Of a DNA stretch of 64,000 nt, positions 16,831-25,801 are shown piece by piece (the stretch's first letter is position 1; every line of letters begins with the position of its first letter). The notes under the pieces were generated by a model. It had not been told where the DNA came from. It did no database searches and worked only from the letters and a program-made list of their open reading frames with translations. The translations under genes were made by a program, and so were the position numbers. This DNA is from Actinomyces dentalis DSM 19115 (lineage in GTDB: Bacteria; Actinomycetota; Actinomycetes; Actinomycetales; Actinomycetaceae), in NCBI RefSeq assembly GCF_000429225.1, contig NZ_KE386865.1:1541-65540 (forward strand), read 5' to 3'.

Positions 16831-17480
16831 CCACTCGCCGCGACATCGCCCGCATGATCGACCACACCCTCCTCAGGCCCGAGGCCACCGGCGCGCAGGT
16901 CGCCGCCCTGGTCGCCCAGGGCGCCGGGCTCGGCGTCTTCTCGGTGTGCGTGTCCCCCAACCAGCTGCCGATCCGCGTCCCCGACGGGCTCGCCGTGACG
17001 ACGGTCTGCGGCTTCCCCTCGGGCGCCCACACCAGCGCCGTCAAGGCGGCCGAGGCGGCCGGGGCCGTGGCCCGGGGGGCGGACGAGATCGACATGGTCG
17101 TCGACCTCAAGCTGGTCAAGGAGCACGACTTCGACGCCGTCGAGGCGGACATCCGCGCCGTGGAGAGGGCGGTGGGGGAGGGGGTCCTGAAGGTCATCAT
17201 CGAGTCCGCCGCCCTGAGCGACGAGGAGATCGTCGCCTGCTGCCGGGCCGCCGAGCGCGCCGGGGCCGACTTCGTCAAGACCTCCACCGGCTTCCACCCG
17301 GCGGGCGGGGCCAGTGCCCACGCCGTCGAGCTCATGCGCGCCACCGTGGGGGACCGCCTGGGGGTCAAGGCCTCCGGCGGGATCCGCACCGCGGCCGACG
17401 CGCTGGCCATGGTGGCCGCCGGGGCCAGCCGCCTGGGCGCGTCCGCCACCGCCGCCATCCTCCAGGGCCTGGACGGCTGA
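16827..17480 (+). CDS. deoC: Deoxyribose-phosphate aldolase
   Basis: 217 residues, class I aldolase TIM barrel. Splits 2-deoxyribose 5-phosphate into acetaldehyde and glyceraldehyde 3-phosphate. Visible motifs are [11 protein letters not shown] near the N-terminus, EIDMVVDLK, Schiff-base Lys in DFVKTSTGF and the second Lys in VKASGGI. GTG start overlaps the previous stop. Last gene of the nucleoside operon; a phosphopentomutase for deoxyribose 1-phosphate is not in view. Confidence 0.96.
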   Translation: MTTRRDIARMIDHTLLRPEATGAQVAALVAQGAGLGVFSVCVSPNQLPIRVPDGLAVTTVCGFPSGAHTSAVKAAEAAGAVARGADEIDMVVDLKLVKEHDFDAVEADIRAVERAVGEGVLKVIIESAALSDEEIVACCRAAERAGADFVKTSTGFHPAGGASAHAVELMRATVGDRLGVKASGGIRTAADALAMVAAGASRLGASATAAILQGLDG

Positions 17481-17518
17481 GTCGCCCCGATACGGCGGCG
17501 GGGAGCGGCCGCGACGAC

Positions 17519-17547
17519 TTGAAAGTTTCGGACAGCCGAAATATTCT
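17519..17547 (+). promoter_or_regulatory. Metal-importer promoter with an embedded palindromic operator
   Basis: A -35 TTGAAA (17519-17524) and a -10 TATTCT (17542-17547) are separated by exactly 17 bases. That spacer is filled by a perfect 6-base inverted repeat, TTTCGG-ACAG-CCGAAA (17526-17541). A repressor bound here would block RNA polymerase. The gene encodes a metal-importer binding protein, so a metal-sensing repressor (DtxR/MntR or Fur/Zur type) is the natural candidate, but its identity is inference. The ATG is only 8 bases after the -10, so the mRNA is likely leaderless. Confidence 0.72.
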
Positions 17548-17555
17548 CCGGGTCC

Positions 17556-18755
17556 ATGAGAACAGTCGTCAACGGCTCCCGGCGCGCGGCGCTCGCCCTG
17601 GCCGCGCTCGCCCTGGCCGTCCCCGCCCTGGCCGCCTGCTCCCCCGGCACCGGGGCCCAGAACCCCAACGCCACCCGGATCAAGGCGGTCGCCTCGACCA
17701 CCCAGATCTGCGACTACGTCACCCAGCTCGCCTCCGGCGGGGCGGACCTCGCCTTCACCCGCACGGGCGCGGACGGCAGGACCGCCGAGCTCGGCGCCGA
17801 CGCCGCCACCGCCCCCGTGCACCTGAGCCTGACCTGTCTGCTGGCCCCCAACGCCTCCGCCCACGAGCACGAGATGACCGCCGCCCAGTCCCGGGCGCTG
17901 TCCGAGGCGGACCTCTTCCTCGTCTCCGGAGTCGACCTGGAGCACTTCCTCGACGACGCCGTGACCTCCACCGGCTTCAAGGGCACCATGGTCGTCACCT
18001 CCGGGGTCCTGGGCGCCGCCGACATCGACGACCTGGCCGCCCAGCAGGCCAAGGAGAAGGACCTGCCCTACACCGTGGACCGCGGCACCGCCAGGGTCGA
18101 CGTCGCCCCCTGGCCCTTCCCGCCCGAGGACGGGCAGAGCACACCCGAATTCCGCTTCGACCCCCACGTGTGGACCTCGCCGAAGAACGCGATCGTCCAG
18201 GTGACCAATATCGGCGCCGCCCTGGAGAGGTCCGCGCCCTCCGGCGCGCAGACCATCAAGAGCCACGTCGACGCCTACACGGCCCGGCTCAACGACCTCG
18301 ACCAGTGGGCCCGCGACTCCCTGGCCTCCGTGCCCCAGTCCCGGCGCGTCCTGTTCACCAGCCACGACGCCTTCGGCTACTTCTCCGCCGCGTACGACGT
18401 GCGCTTCGAGGGCGCCGCCCTGTCCGACTTCAACGCCCAGCAGGACGCCACCGCCCAGAAGATCCAGGCCACCGCCGACGCCGTCAAAGCCTCCGGCGCC
18501 GTGGCGATCTTCGCGGAGAACTCCAACAACCCCGAGTCCGTCGAGAAGGTCGCCTCCCTCGCCGGGGTCAGGCCGATCATCGGCGACGAGGCCCTGTACG
18601 GCGACTCGCTCGGCAAACCCGGATCCGACGGCGAGACCTACATCGGCTCCATCCTCCACAACGTCACCAACCTCACCATCGCCTGGGGCGGCACCGTCGC
18701 CGACGTGCCCGACGCACTGGCCGCATGGACCCCCACCGACGTCGTCAAGCCCTGA
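17556..18755 (+). CDS. Mn/Zn-type ABC transporter metal-binding lipoprotein
   Basis: 399 residues. Cluster A-I binding protein (TroA/ZnuA/PsaA family). Lipoprotein signal with ALAACS (Cys28). Likely metal ligands lie in the His-rich ANASAHEHEMT (near residue 115), RFDPHVWTSP (near 207), TSHDAFGYFS (near 270) and the C-terminal DEALYGDSLG. Whether the metal is Mn, Zn or Fe cannot be told from these. The ATG lies 8 bases behind the -10. ATPase and two permeases follow in one operon. Confidence 0.9.
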   Translation: MRTVVNGSRRAALALAALALAVPALAACSPGTGAQNPNATRIKAVASTTQICDYVTQLASGGADLAFTRTGADGRTAELGADAATAPVHLSLTCLLAPNASAHEHEMTAAQSRALSEADLFLVSGVDLEHFLDDAVTSTGFKGTMVVTSGVLGAADIDDLAAQQAKEKDLPYTVDRGTARVDVAPWPFPPEDGQSTPEFRFDPHVWTSPKNAIVQVTNIGAALERSAPSGAQTIKSHVDAYTARLNDLDQWARDSLASVPQSRRVLFTSHDAFGYFSAAYDVRFEGAALSDFNAQQDATAQKIQATADAVKASGAVAIFAENSNNPESVEKVASLAGVRPIIGDEALYGDSLGKPGSDGETYIGSILHNVTNLTIAWGGTVADVPDALAAWTPTDVVKP

Positions 18756-18771
18756 CCGCAGGAGGCACCGC

Positions 18772-19701
18772 ATGAGCACCGCCGAACAGCCGCACGCGGC
18801 GTCGAGGACCGCCCCGTCCGACGCCGCCGGCACCGCCCCGTCCGACGCCGTCGTCGTACTCGAGGACCTCGCCCTGGCCTACGGGCGCACCCCCGTGCTC
18901 ACGGGAGTCACCGGCTCACTGCGCGCGGGCCGGGCCCTGGCCCTGGTCGGCCCCAACGGCTCGGGCAAGACGACGCTGCTGCGGGCGCTGCTCGGCATGG
19001 TCCGCATCGTCCGGGGCGCCGCCCGCGTCAACGGCAGGGCGCCCGGACGCGCACCGGCCGGCAGCATCGGCTACGTCCCGCAGATCGCCGACCTCGACCC
19101 CGCCTTCCCCGTCACCGCCCTCGACGTCGTCGTCATGGGCACCATCTCCGCCCTGGGGCCGCTGCGCCGGCCGGGACGCCCCGAGCGCGAGCGCTCGCAA
19201 CGGGCCCTGGAGGCCGTCGGCCTCGGCCACGCGACCCGCCGCCGCTTCGGCGAGCTCTCCGGAGGCCAGCAGCAACGGGTCCTGCTCGCCCGCTGCCTGG
19301 CCGGCCGCCCCCGGCTCGTCCTGCTCGACGAGCCCTTCAACGGCCTGGACCAGCCCAACCGCGACGCCCTGCTGCGCATCCTGTCCGGCCTGAAGTCCGA
19401 CGGCGTCGCCGTCGTCGTGTCCACCCACGACCTCGTGCTGGCCCGCGAGGTCTGCGAGCAGGTCGCCCTCCTGGCCGGGCACCAGGTGGGCTTCGGGCCC
19501 CGCGAGCAGATCCTCGTGCCCGCTCTCGTCGAGGAGGCCTACGGCGCCGGCCGCGAGCACGCCGCCCGGCTGCTGGGACTGCCGCTCGTCCCCGTGCCCT
19601 CGGCGACCCCGGCGGACCCGGCGGACCCGGTGACCCCGGCCCCGTCGCCCCGGCGCCCCGCCCCGGCCGCCGGGGGCCCGCGGCCCGCGAGCGTCGCATG
19701 A
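18772..19701 (+). CDS. Mn/Zn-type ABC transporter ATPase
   Basis: 309 residues. Motifs: Walker A GPNGSGKTT (about residue 62), LSGGQQQRVLLARCL, LVLLDEPFNGLD and switch His in VVSTHDL. Best fit is the TroB/ZnuC/MntB group, as expected beside cluster A-I binding proteins. The first 25 residues contain a repeated TAPSDA motif, and the last 60 are Pro/Ala-rich and outside the conserved domain. Good ribosome-binding site AGGAGG upstream. Overlaps the next gene by 4 bases. Confidence 0.92.
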   Translation: MSTAEQPHAASRTAPSDAAGTAPSDAVVVLEDLALAYGRTPVLTGVTGSLRAGRALALVGPNGSGKTTLLRALLGMVRIVRGAARVNGRAPGRAPAGSIGYVPQIADLDPAFPVTALDVVVMGTISALGPLRRPGRPERERSQRALEAVGLGHATRRRFGELSGGQQQRVLLARCLAGRPRLVLLDEPFNGLDQPNRDALLRILSGLKSDGVAVVVSTHDLVLAREVCEQVALLAGHQVGFGPREQILVPALVEEAYGAGREHAARLLGLPLVPVPSATPADPADPVTPAPSPRRPAPAAGGPRPASVA

Positions 19702-20684
19702 GCGCCGCCGCCGACGCCGACGCCCTGACGCGGGCGGTGACGGCCCTGGTCGAGATGCTGCGCTCGGCGCTGTCCGGGGTGCCCGGCATCGCCCCCCTGG
19801 CCACGGCCCCCTTCCTGTTCCGGCCCTTCGTCCTGCTCGTCATCCTGGGCTGCGCGTGCGCCCTGGTGGGCGCCCTGGTCAACCTGCGCCGCGCCGAGTT
19901 CCACGCCGAGGCCCTCGTCCACGCCGTCTTCCCCGGGATCGTCGTCGGCGCCGTGACCGCCGGGACGAGCATGATCGTGCCGGCCGGCGCCGTCGCGGGG
20001 GCGCTCGCCGCCGCCGCCCTGACCTGGGTGGACCACCACGCCCGGCGCGACGCCTCCGAGGCTGGCACCGCCGTGGTCCTCACCGGGTTCTTCTCCGTCG
20101 GCATGGTCGTCCTCCTGGCGAACGGGGACATGTCCGGCCAGCTCGAGGCCCTCATGTTCGGCCGGCTGCTGGAGGTCACCGACCTGCGCCTGGCCCAGAC
20201 CGTCGTCGTCAGCGCGCTGGCGCTGACGCTGATGCGCCTGACCTGGAAGGAGCAGGTCGCCACCGCCTTCGACCCCGTCGGCGCCCGGGCCGCGGGGCTG
20301 CGCGTGCTCGCCCTGGACCTCGTGCTCAACGCGGCGATCGCCGCCGTCGTGGTCGCCGCCGCCACCGCCGTGGGCACCCTGCTCGTCATCGGCATGCTCA
20401 CCCTGCCCGGAACGACCGGCCGCGTCGTGGCGCGCACCGTCAGGGGCATGGTGGGCACCGCGCTGCTCGTCGGAATCGGCGGGGGCTGGCTGGGGCTGCT
20501 GCTGGCCATCGCCCCCGCCCCCCGGCCGGTGTCCCCCCAGGCCGCCGTCATCATGGTCATGGCCCTCGCGCTCGTGGCCGCCGTCGGCGGGGTCCGGCTC
20601 GTCGGCGCCGTGCGCTCGCGCTCACGGGCGGGCGCCGGGGCGCCCGCCCGTGAGCGGGTTGCGGGGCCCGGGGAGGCGCAATGA
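19698..20684 (+). CDS. Mn/Zn-type ABC transporter permease 1
   Basis: 328 residues with about eight membrane helices, ABC-3 (TroC/ZnuB) family. Conserved pieces are FHAEALVHAVFPGIV (about residue 73), the EA-loop FDPVGARAAGLRV near 190-205 and LLVIGMLTLPGTTGR near 230. The last 35 residues are basic and not conserved. Two permease genes in a row indicate a heterodimeric channel. Confidence 0.91.
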   Translation: MSAAADADALTRAVTALVEMLRSALSGVPGIAPLATAPFLFRPFVLLVILGCACALVGALVNLRRAEFHAEALVHAVFPGIVVGAVTAGTSMIVPAGAVAGALAAAALTWVDHHARRDASEAGTAVVLTGFFSVGMVVLLANGDMSGQLEALMFGRLLEVTDLRLAQTVVVSALALTLMRLTWKEQVATAFDPVGARAAGLRVLALDLVLNAAIAAVVVAAATAVGTLLVIGMLTLPGTTGRVVARTVRGMVGTALLVGIGGGWLGLLLAIAPAPRPVSPQAAVIMVMALALVAAVGGVRLVGAVRSRSRAGAGAPARERVAGPGEAQ

Positions 20685-21541
20685 GAACCATCGTGTCCTG
20701 GCAGCTGCTCGTCCTGCCGGTGACCGTCGCCCTGCTCGTGGGGGTGCTCGCCGGCGCGGTCGGCGCCATCGCCCTCATCGAGCGCCGGATCTTCCTGGCG
20801 GAGTCCCTCACCCACTCGACCTTCCCCGGGGCGGTGGCGGGCGTGGTCACCGCCGCCTGGGCCGTCCCGGCGCTGCGGGGCGAGCGGGCCGGGTACGCGG
20901 TGCTGTCCGTGTCCGTCCTCGCGGGGGCGGCCCTCATGTGCGTGCCGATGCTCGCCCTGGCCCGGTGGCTGCGGAGCGCGCCCGGCGTCTCCGCGCAGGC
21001 GGCCGCCGGGGCGGTGCTGTCCATCGGCTTCGCCCTGGGCTACCTGCTGAGCACCTGGTTCGCGCCCCTGCCCCTCAAGGTGGACGGCTTCCTCACCGGC
21101 TCCCTGCTCAACGTCAAGGCCGCCGACGCCTGGACGGCGGGCGCGTGCCTGGCCCTGACCCTGCTGCTCCTGCTCGCCCTCGGCCCGCGACTGGCCTTCC
21201 ACGCCTTCGACCCCGTGGGCCACCGGGCCTCGGGCCTGAGCGGGCGCGGTGCCGAAACCGCGGTCATGGGGCTGATCTGCGTGACGATCGCGGTGCTCGT
21301 GCCCTCGCTGGGCACGATCCTGCCGATCGCGCTCATCGCCGCGCCCGCCGCCGCGGTCCTGCCGTGGGTGCGCACCGTGCGCGCCCTGGTGGCGGGATCG
21401 GCCCTCGTCGGCGCGGGCTGCGCCCTGGCGGGCCTGGCCGTCGCCGTCGCGGGGGAGCTGAGCGCCGGCGGGTGCATCGGCGTCCTGTGCGCCCTGGCCT
21501 GGGCCGGCTCCCTCACCGCCCGCCGGGCGCTGCGGGCCTGA
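20681..21541 (+). CDS. Mn/Zn-type ABC transporter permease 2
   Basis: 286 residues, eight predicted helices, second ABC-3 permease. Motifs AESLTHSTFPGAVAG (about residue 44), FHAFDPVGHRASGL (about 172) and the conserved PSLGTILPIALIAAPAA near residue 210. It overlaps the first permease by 4 bases and is the last gene of the operon. It ends 46 bases before the convergent mutase gene; that gap is GC-rich with partial hairpins but no clear T-run. Confidence 0.91.
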   Translation: MRTIVSWQLLVLPVTVALLVGVLAGAVGAIALIERRIFLAESLTHSTFPGAVAGVVTAAWAVPALRGERAGYAVLSVSVLAGAALMCVPMLALARWLRSAPGVSAQAAAGAVLSIGFALGYLLSTWFAPLPLKVDGFLTGSLLNVKAADAWTAGACLALTLLLLLALGPRLAFHAFDPVGHRASGLSGRGAETAVMGLICVTIAVLVPSLGTILPIALIAAPAAAVLPWVRTVRALVAGSALVGAGCALAGLAVAVAGELSAGGCIGVLCALAWAGSLTARRALRA

Positions 21542-21587
21542 GCGGCCGAGCGCGGGGCCGCCCCCGGCGCGGACCCGCGGAGGCGCC

Positions 21588-23345
21588 TCAGATCCCCAGG
21601 ACGCCGCGCAGGTCGCTGCGCATGAGCTCCAGCCGCTCGGCGGCGGTGCGGCGCGCCACCTCCACGGGCTCGTCGACGGCCACCGGCACCACGACCTCGC
21701 AGTAGCACTTGAGCTTCGGCTCGGTGCCCGAGGGGCGGATGACGACCCGGTCGTCCGCGGCCGTCTTGAAGATGAGGCCGTCGGTGGGGGGCAGCCGACC
21801 GCCGTTGCCGTCCGAGGCGCCGTCGAGCAGGTCGAAGACGTCGACGACGGGCGAACCGGCCAGCACGGCGGGGCCGCCGCCGGCGCGCAGCCGCTCCATG
21901 GTTGCGGGGATGACGGACGGGTCGCTCACGCGCACGCTCAGCGGGCTCGTGGCGTGCAGGCCGTGCTCGCGCGCCAGGCGGTCCAGCAGCCAGGGCAGCG
22001 TGCGCCCCTGCTGCTTGAGCACCCCGGCGAGGGCCGCCAGGCGCACCGCCGCCGAGATGCCGTCCTTGTCGCGCACGCTGGCCGGGTCGACGCAGTAGCC
22101 CAGCGCCTCCTCGTAGCCGAACACGAGCCCGGGCACGCGGCTGATCCACTTGAAGCCGGTGAGCGTATTGCGGTGGGCCAGCCCGTGCGCCTGGGCGATG
22201 CGGCGCAGCAGCCGGGAGGAGACGATGGAGCTGGCCAGGACCCCGGTGCCGGTGAAGGAGGCGAGCTCGGCCGCCTGCTCGCCCAGGAGCGCCCCGACCT
22301 CGTCGCCCGTGAGCGGGCGCCAGCCGCCGGTGGCGTGCGCGTCGGGCACGGCGGCCGCGCAGCGGTCCGCGTCCGGGTCGTTGGCGAGCACCAGGTCGGC
22401 GCCGGCCTCGCGCGCCAGCGCCAGGGCCAGGTCCAGGGCGCCGGGCTCCTCGGGGTTGGGGAAGTCGACGGTGGGGAAGTCCGGGTCGGGCTCGAACTGC
22501 TCGGCGACGACGACGACGTCGTCGAAGCCGGCGCGCACGAGCGCCTCGCGGCAGACGCGCCCGCCCACCCCGTGCAGGGCGGTGAGCACGATCCGCAGGG
22601 GGGCGGGCGCCGTCGCGCGGGCGGAGCGCACGGCGGCGTCGAGGTACTCCTCGACCATGTCGGCGCCGACGGCCCCCCAGCCGGAGGCGGGCATGGGCAC
22701 CCGCGCCGGCGGCCCGACGGCGGCGATGCACCGGGCGATCTCGTCGTCGTAGGGCGGGACGATCTGGGCGCCCCGGCCCGGGCCGGTCACGGCCCGCCCG
22801 CCCAGGTACACCTTGTACCCGTTGTCCTGCGGCGGGTTGTGCGAGGCGGTCACCATGACCCCGGCGTCGGCCCCCAGGCGGCGCAGCGCGAAGGCCAGCA
22901 CCGGGGTGGGGCAGCAGCCGTCGAACAGGACGGCGCGCCCGCCCGCCCCGGTCACCACGCGGGCGGTGTCGCGGGCGAAGACGTCGGAGCCGTGCCGCGC
23001 GTCATAGCCGATGACGACGGTGAAGCCCTCGCCGAGCCGCTCGCGCAGCCAGGCGCTCAGGCCCGCGGCGGCCCGGATGACGACGGCGCGGTTCATCCGG
23101 TTCGGCCCGGCGCCCAGGCGGCCCCGCAGCCCCGCCGTGCCGAACCGGAGGGGCCCGGCGAAGGCGTCGGCCAGCTCGGCCGCGGCCGCCGCGTCCCCGG
23201 CCCGGTGGGCGGCCAGGAGGCGGCTCAGCTCCTCGCGCGCGCCGGGGTCGGGATCCCCGGCGATCCAGGCGGCCACGGCCTCGGCGTCGAAGGGCGCCAG
23301 AATGGGGCGGGCAGCGTCGAGGCCGTTCTCGGAGGGCTGAGTCAT
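21588..23345 (-). CDS. Phosphomannomutase/phosphoglucomutase
   Basis: 585 residues, alpha-D-phosphohexomutase superfamily, larger bacterial PGM/PMM type. Active-site phosphoserine loop VMVTASHNPPQDNGYKVY (about residue 170), metal loop NDPDADRCA (about 330), sugar-binding GFKWI and C-terminal phosphate-binding RPSGTEPK. It interconverts hexose 1- and 6-phosphates; glucose or mannose preference cannot be assigned. ATG at 23345 has TACCGT (23358-23353) 7 bases upstream, suggesting a leaderless start. Confidence 0.92.
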   Translation of the reverse strand: MTQPSENGLDAARPILAPFDAEAVAAWIAGDPDPGAREELSRLLAAHRAGDAAAAAELADAFAGPLRFGTAGLRGRLGAGPNRMNRAVVIRAAAGLSAWLRERLGEGFTVVIGYDARHGSDVFARDTARVVTGAGGRAVLFDGCCPTPVLAFALRRLGADAGVMVTASHNPPQDNGYKVYLGGRAVTGPGRGAQIVPPYDDEIARCIAAVGPPARVPMPASGWGAVGADMVEEYLDAAVRSARATAPAPLRIVLTALHGVGGRVCREALVRAGFDDVVVVAEQFEPDPDFPTVDFPNPEEPGALDLALALAREAGADLVLANDPDADRCAAAVPDAHATGGWRPLTGDEVGALLGEQAAELASFTGTGVLASSIVSSRLLRRIAQAHGLAHRNTLTGFKWISRVPGLVFGYEEALGYCVDPASVRDKDGISAAVRLAALAGVLKQQGRTLPWLLDRLAREHGLHATSPLSVRVSDPSVIPATMERLRAGGGPAVLAGSPVVDVFDLLDGASDGNGGRLPPTDGLIFKTAADDRVVIRPSGTEPKLKCYCEVVVPVAVDEPVEVARRTAAERLELMRSDLRGVLGI

Positions 23346-23672
23346 GCCTGTGACGGTACCGTTCGCAACAGACCTTGAAACGCCACAATGATCGCCCTCA
23401 CGGGTGGTTCCGACCACAGGGGCGCGCCCGCCTCGCGCGGGCGGGGGAGGCGCCGGCGCGTGCCGGGCGGGCTCGAGCTCGAAGCCCGGCGCCCGGTTCA
23501 CGGCCGGCGACCCGGCGTTGACCCCGGCCCCGCCCGCGCCCCGGCACCGGGCGATGAGCCGGTCGTGCTCCGGGTCGTCCTCGCGCACGATCCGCGGGTC
23601 GGCTCGGGCGCGTCGGGACGGGTTCACGCCGCCGGCCCTGCCCGGCGCCCGCCTTGCGCCTACCCTGGCCCC
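23346..23672 (+). promoter_or_regulatory. Divergent intergenic region between the mutase and dapE genes
   Basis: 327 bases without a credible gene. At the left edge a minus-strand TACCGT (23358-23353) serves the mutase. At the right edge TACCCT (23661-23666) lies 6 bases before the dapE ATG. The middle is very GC-rich with several short inverted repeats and no recognisable coding signal, repeat family or RNA gene. Confidence 0.55.
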
Positions 23673-24845
23673 ATGACCCGCGCCGCGACCGCCCCCGAAC
23701 CCGTCGTCCTGCCCGCGCTGGAGGGGCCCCTGGCCGACCTCGCCCTGGCCCTCGTCGACGCCCCCAGCGTCTCGGGCGCCGAGGGCCCGCTGGCCGACGC
23801 CGTCGCCGCCGCCCTGGCCGCCCGCCCCCACCTGGAGGTCCTGCGCCACGGCGACACCGTCGTGGCCCGCACCCGCCTGGGGCGCCCCCAGCGGGTCGTC
23901 GTCGCCGGCCACCTCGACACCGTGCCGGTCTCCCGGCGCACCCGCAACGTCCCCGGCCGCCTGGAGACGCGCGCCGGCGAACCGGTGGTGTGGGGCCGGG
24001 GCAGCGTCGACATGAAGGGCGGGGTCGCCGTCGCCCTCCACCTGGCCGCGACCCTGAGCGCCCCGCGCCGGGACGTGACCTGGGTCTTCTACGACAACGA
24101 GGAGGTCGTGGGCGAGCGCAACGGACTGGGCCGGGCGCTGGCGGCCCGCCCCGACTGGTTCGAGGCGGACCTGGCGGTCCTGGGCGAGCCCACCGGCGCC
24201 GGCATCGAGGGCGGCTGCAACGGCACCCTGCGCCTCATCCTCCACGTGCCGGGCACGGCCGCCCACTCCGCGCGGGCCTGGCGCGGCGTCAACGCCATCC
24301 ACGCCGCCGCGACCCTCATCGAGCGCGTCAAGGCGGCGCCGGTGCGCACCGTGGAGGTCGAGGGCCTGGCCTTCCGCGAGTCCTTCTCCGTGGTCCTCAT
24401 CGAGGGCGGCACGGCCGCCAACACCATCCCCGACCACTGCCGCGTCACCGTCAACTACCGCTTCGCCCCCGACCTGGACGGCCCGGCGGCCCTGGCCCGC
24501 GCCAGGCGCGTGCTGGCCGGACTGGATCCCGACGGCGCCGAGGCCGACCCGCCCATCGACGCGGGCACCGGGCCGGTGGAGGTCGAGCTCGACGACCTCA
24601 GCCCGGCGGCCCGCCCGGGCCTGGACTCGCCCGGCGCGCGCGAGCTCGTCGACCTGGTGCGCGGGCGGGGGGGCGCGGTGGGCCCCAAGTACGGCTGGAC
24701 CGACGTGGCCCGCTTCTCGGCGGCCGGCGTGCCCGCGCTCAACCTCGGCCCGGGCGACCCCATGCAGTGCCACACCGACGACGAGCACTGCCCCCTCGCC
24801 CAGATCGAGGCGGTCGCCGCGATCCTGCGGGACTGGTTGGCATGA
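23673..24845 (+). CDS. dapE: Succinyl-diaminopimelate desuccinylase
   Basis: 390 residues, M20 metallopeptidase family. Removes succinate from N-succinyl-LL-diaminopimelate in lysine and peptidoglycan-precursor synthesis. Zinc ligands and catalytic residues appear in VVAGHLDTVPV (about residue 78), WGRGSVDMKGG (about 107), FYDNEEVVGE (about 140) and the C-terminal HTDDEHC. An intermediate dimerisation domain with GTAAHSARAW is intact. The actinobacterial group with this gene order supports DapE over other M20 amidases. TACCCT lies 6 bases upstream of the ATG (leaderless). Confidence 0.9.
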   Translation: MTRAATAPEPVVLPALEGPLADLALALVDAPSVSGAEGPLADAVAAALAARPHLEVLRHGDTVVARTRLGRPQRVVVAGHLDTVPVSRRTRNVPGRLETRAGEPVVWGRGSVDMKGGVAVALHLAATLSAPRRDVTWVFYDNEEVVGERNGLGRALAARPDWFEADLAVLGEPTGAGIEGGCNGTLRLILHVPGTAAHSARAWRGVNAIHAAATLIERVKAAPVRTVEVEGLAFRESFSVVLIEGGTAANTIPDHCRVTVNYRFAPDLDGPAALARARRVLAGLDPDGAEADPPIDAGTGPVEVELDDLSPAARPGLDSPGARELVDLVRGRGGAVGPKYGWTDVARFSAAGVPALNLGPGDPMQCHTDDEHCPLAQIEAVAAILRDWLA

Positions 24846-25801
24846 GGCCGACCACGCGCCCGGCCCGGGCCGACGACGGGGACGGCGTCCTGCCGGACCG
24901 GTGGGCGCAGGGGGGCGACCGCCGCTCCTTCGTCGCCGAGCTCGACGGCGCCGTCCTAGGCCACTGCCGCGGCGTCGACAGCTCCTTCCACCCCGGCTCG
25001 CGCACCTTCATCCTCCAGGTGGACCCCGACCTGCCCCGCGACCTGGCGGTGGCGACGGCCGAGGCGCTCACCCGGGCCCAGTTGGCCGTCTCCGCGCTGC
25101 CCCTGCGACTGCGCATAGGCGCGGACGACTGGCTGGAGCGGCGCGTCATGGACGCCTGCGACGGGGTCGTCGAGCAGGTGCTGGCGCCCTGGTGCTACCG
25201 GGTCGGCCCGGCGCTGCGGGCGTGGGCCGCGACCCGCGCCGCCGCGGGCGGGCTGCGGCCCGTCGAGCCCCGGGACGAGGAGCCCCTGGCCCGCCTGTGG
25301 GCCCGCCACTACGCCGCCCAGCACGCGCGCTGGGCGCCGTCGGCCGCCCCCGACGAGCTCCGGCGGCTGTTCGCCAAGACCCTGGCCCGCGACTCGCCCG
25401 ACTCCTACGACCGGCGCGCCTCGCGCGTGCTGGAGCGCGACGGCGAGCTCGTCGCCGCGGCCCTGGTGTGGCCCGAGGAGGAGGCGGGGGAGGGCCGGGA
25501 GGTCAACCTGGTCTCCGCCACCTACGAGGACCCGACGGCGCTCGCGGACAAGGACGCCTGCCTGGCCGACGTCGTCGGGGCCCGCGGGGAGGGGGAGCGC
25601 CTCCTCCTCGACACCCATATGACCGAGCCGGGCGAGCGGATCCTGCGGGCGGAGCTGCCGCCCGCCGAGGACTCGCAGTGGACCCTCCTGGTGGCGCTAC
25701 CGTGCGCCGGCGGGCGGGTGCGCCCCTTCCCCGCCGGCATTCTCGCCGAGTGGGACGCCCCCGCCTGGGTGAGGGGGGCCATCGGGCCCGCCCGCCCGTG
25801 A
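24842..25801 (+). CDS. Putative tandem GNAT-fold protein
   Basis: 319 residues, overlapping dapE by 4 bases. I see no strong family signature. The N-terminal half has FVAELDGAVLGHCRGVDSS (about residues 29-47), like the beta-strand region of GNAT acetyltransferases. The second half (from about residue 138) has LRPVEPRDEEPLARLW and RVLERDGELVAAALVW, which look like the start and middle of another GNAT domain. Acetyl-CoA loops are weak in both, so one or both halves may be inactive. The last 105 bases overlap the convergent PrsW-like gene. Confidence 0.55.
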   Translation: MRPTTRPARADDGDGVLPDRWAQGGDRRSFVAELDGAVLGHCRGVDSSFHPGSRTFILQVDPDLPRDLAVATAEALTRAQLAVSALPLRLRIGADDWLERRVMDACDGVVEQVLAPWCYRVGPALRAWAATRAAAGGLRPVEPRDEEPLARLWARHYAAQHARWAPSAAPDELRRLFAKTLARDSPDSYDRRASRVLERDGELVAAALVWPEEEAGEGREVNLVSATYEDPTALADKDACLADVVGARGEGERLLLDTHMTEPGERILRAELPPAEDSQWTLLVALPCAGGRVRPFPAGILAEWDAPAWVRGAIGPARP

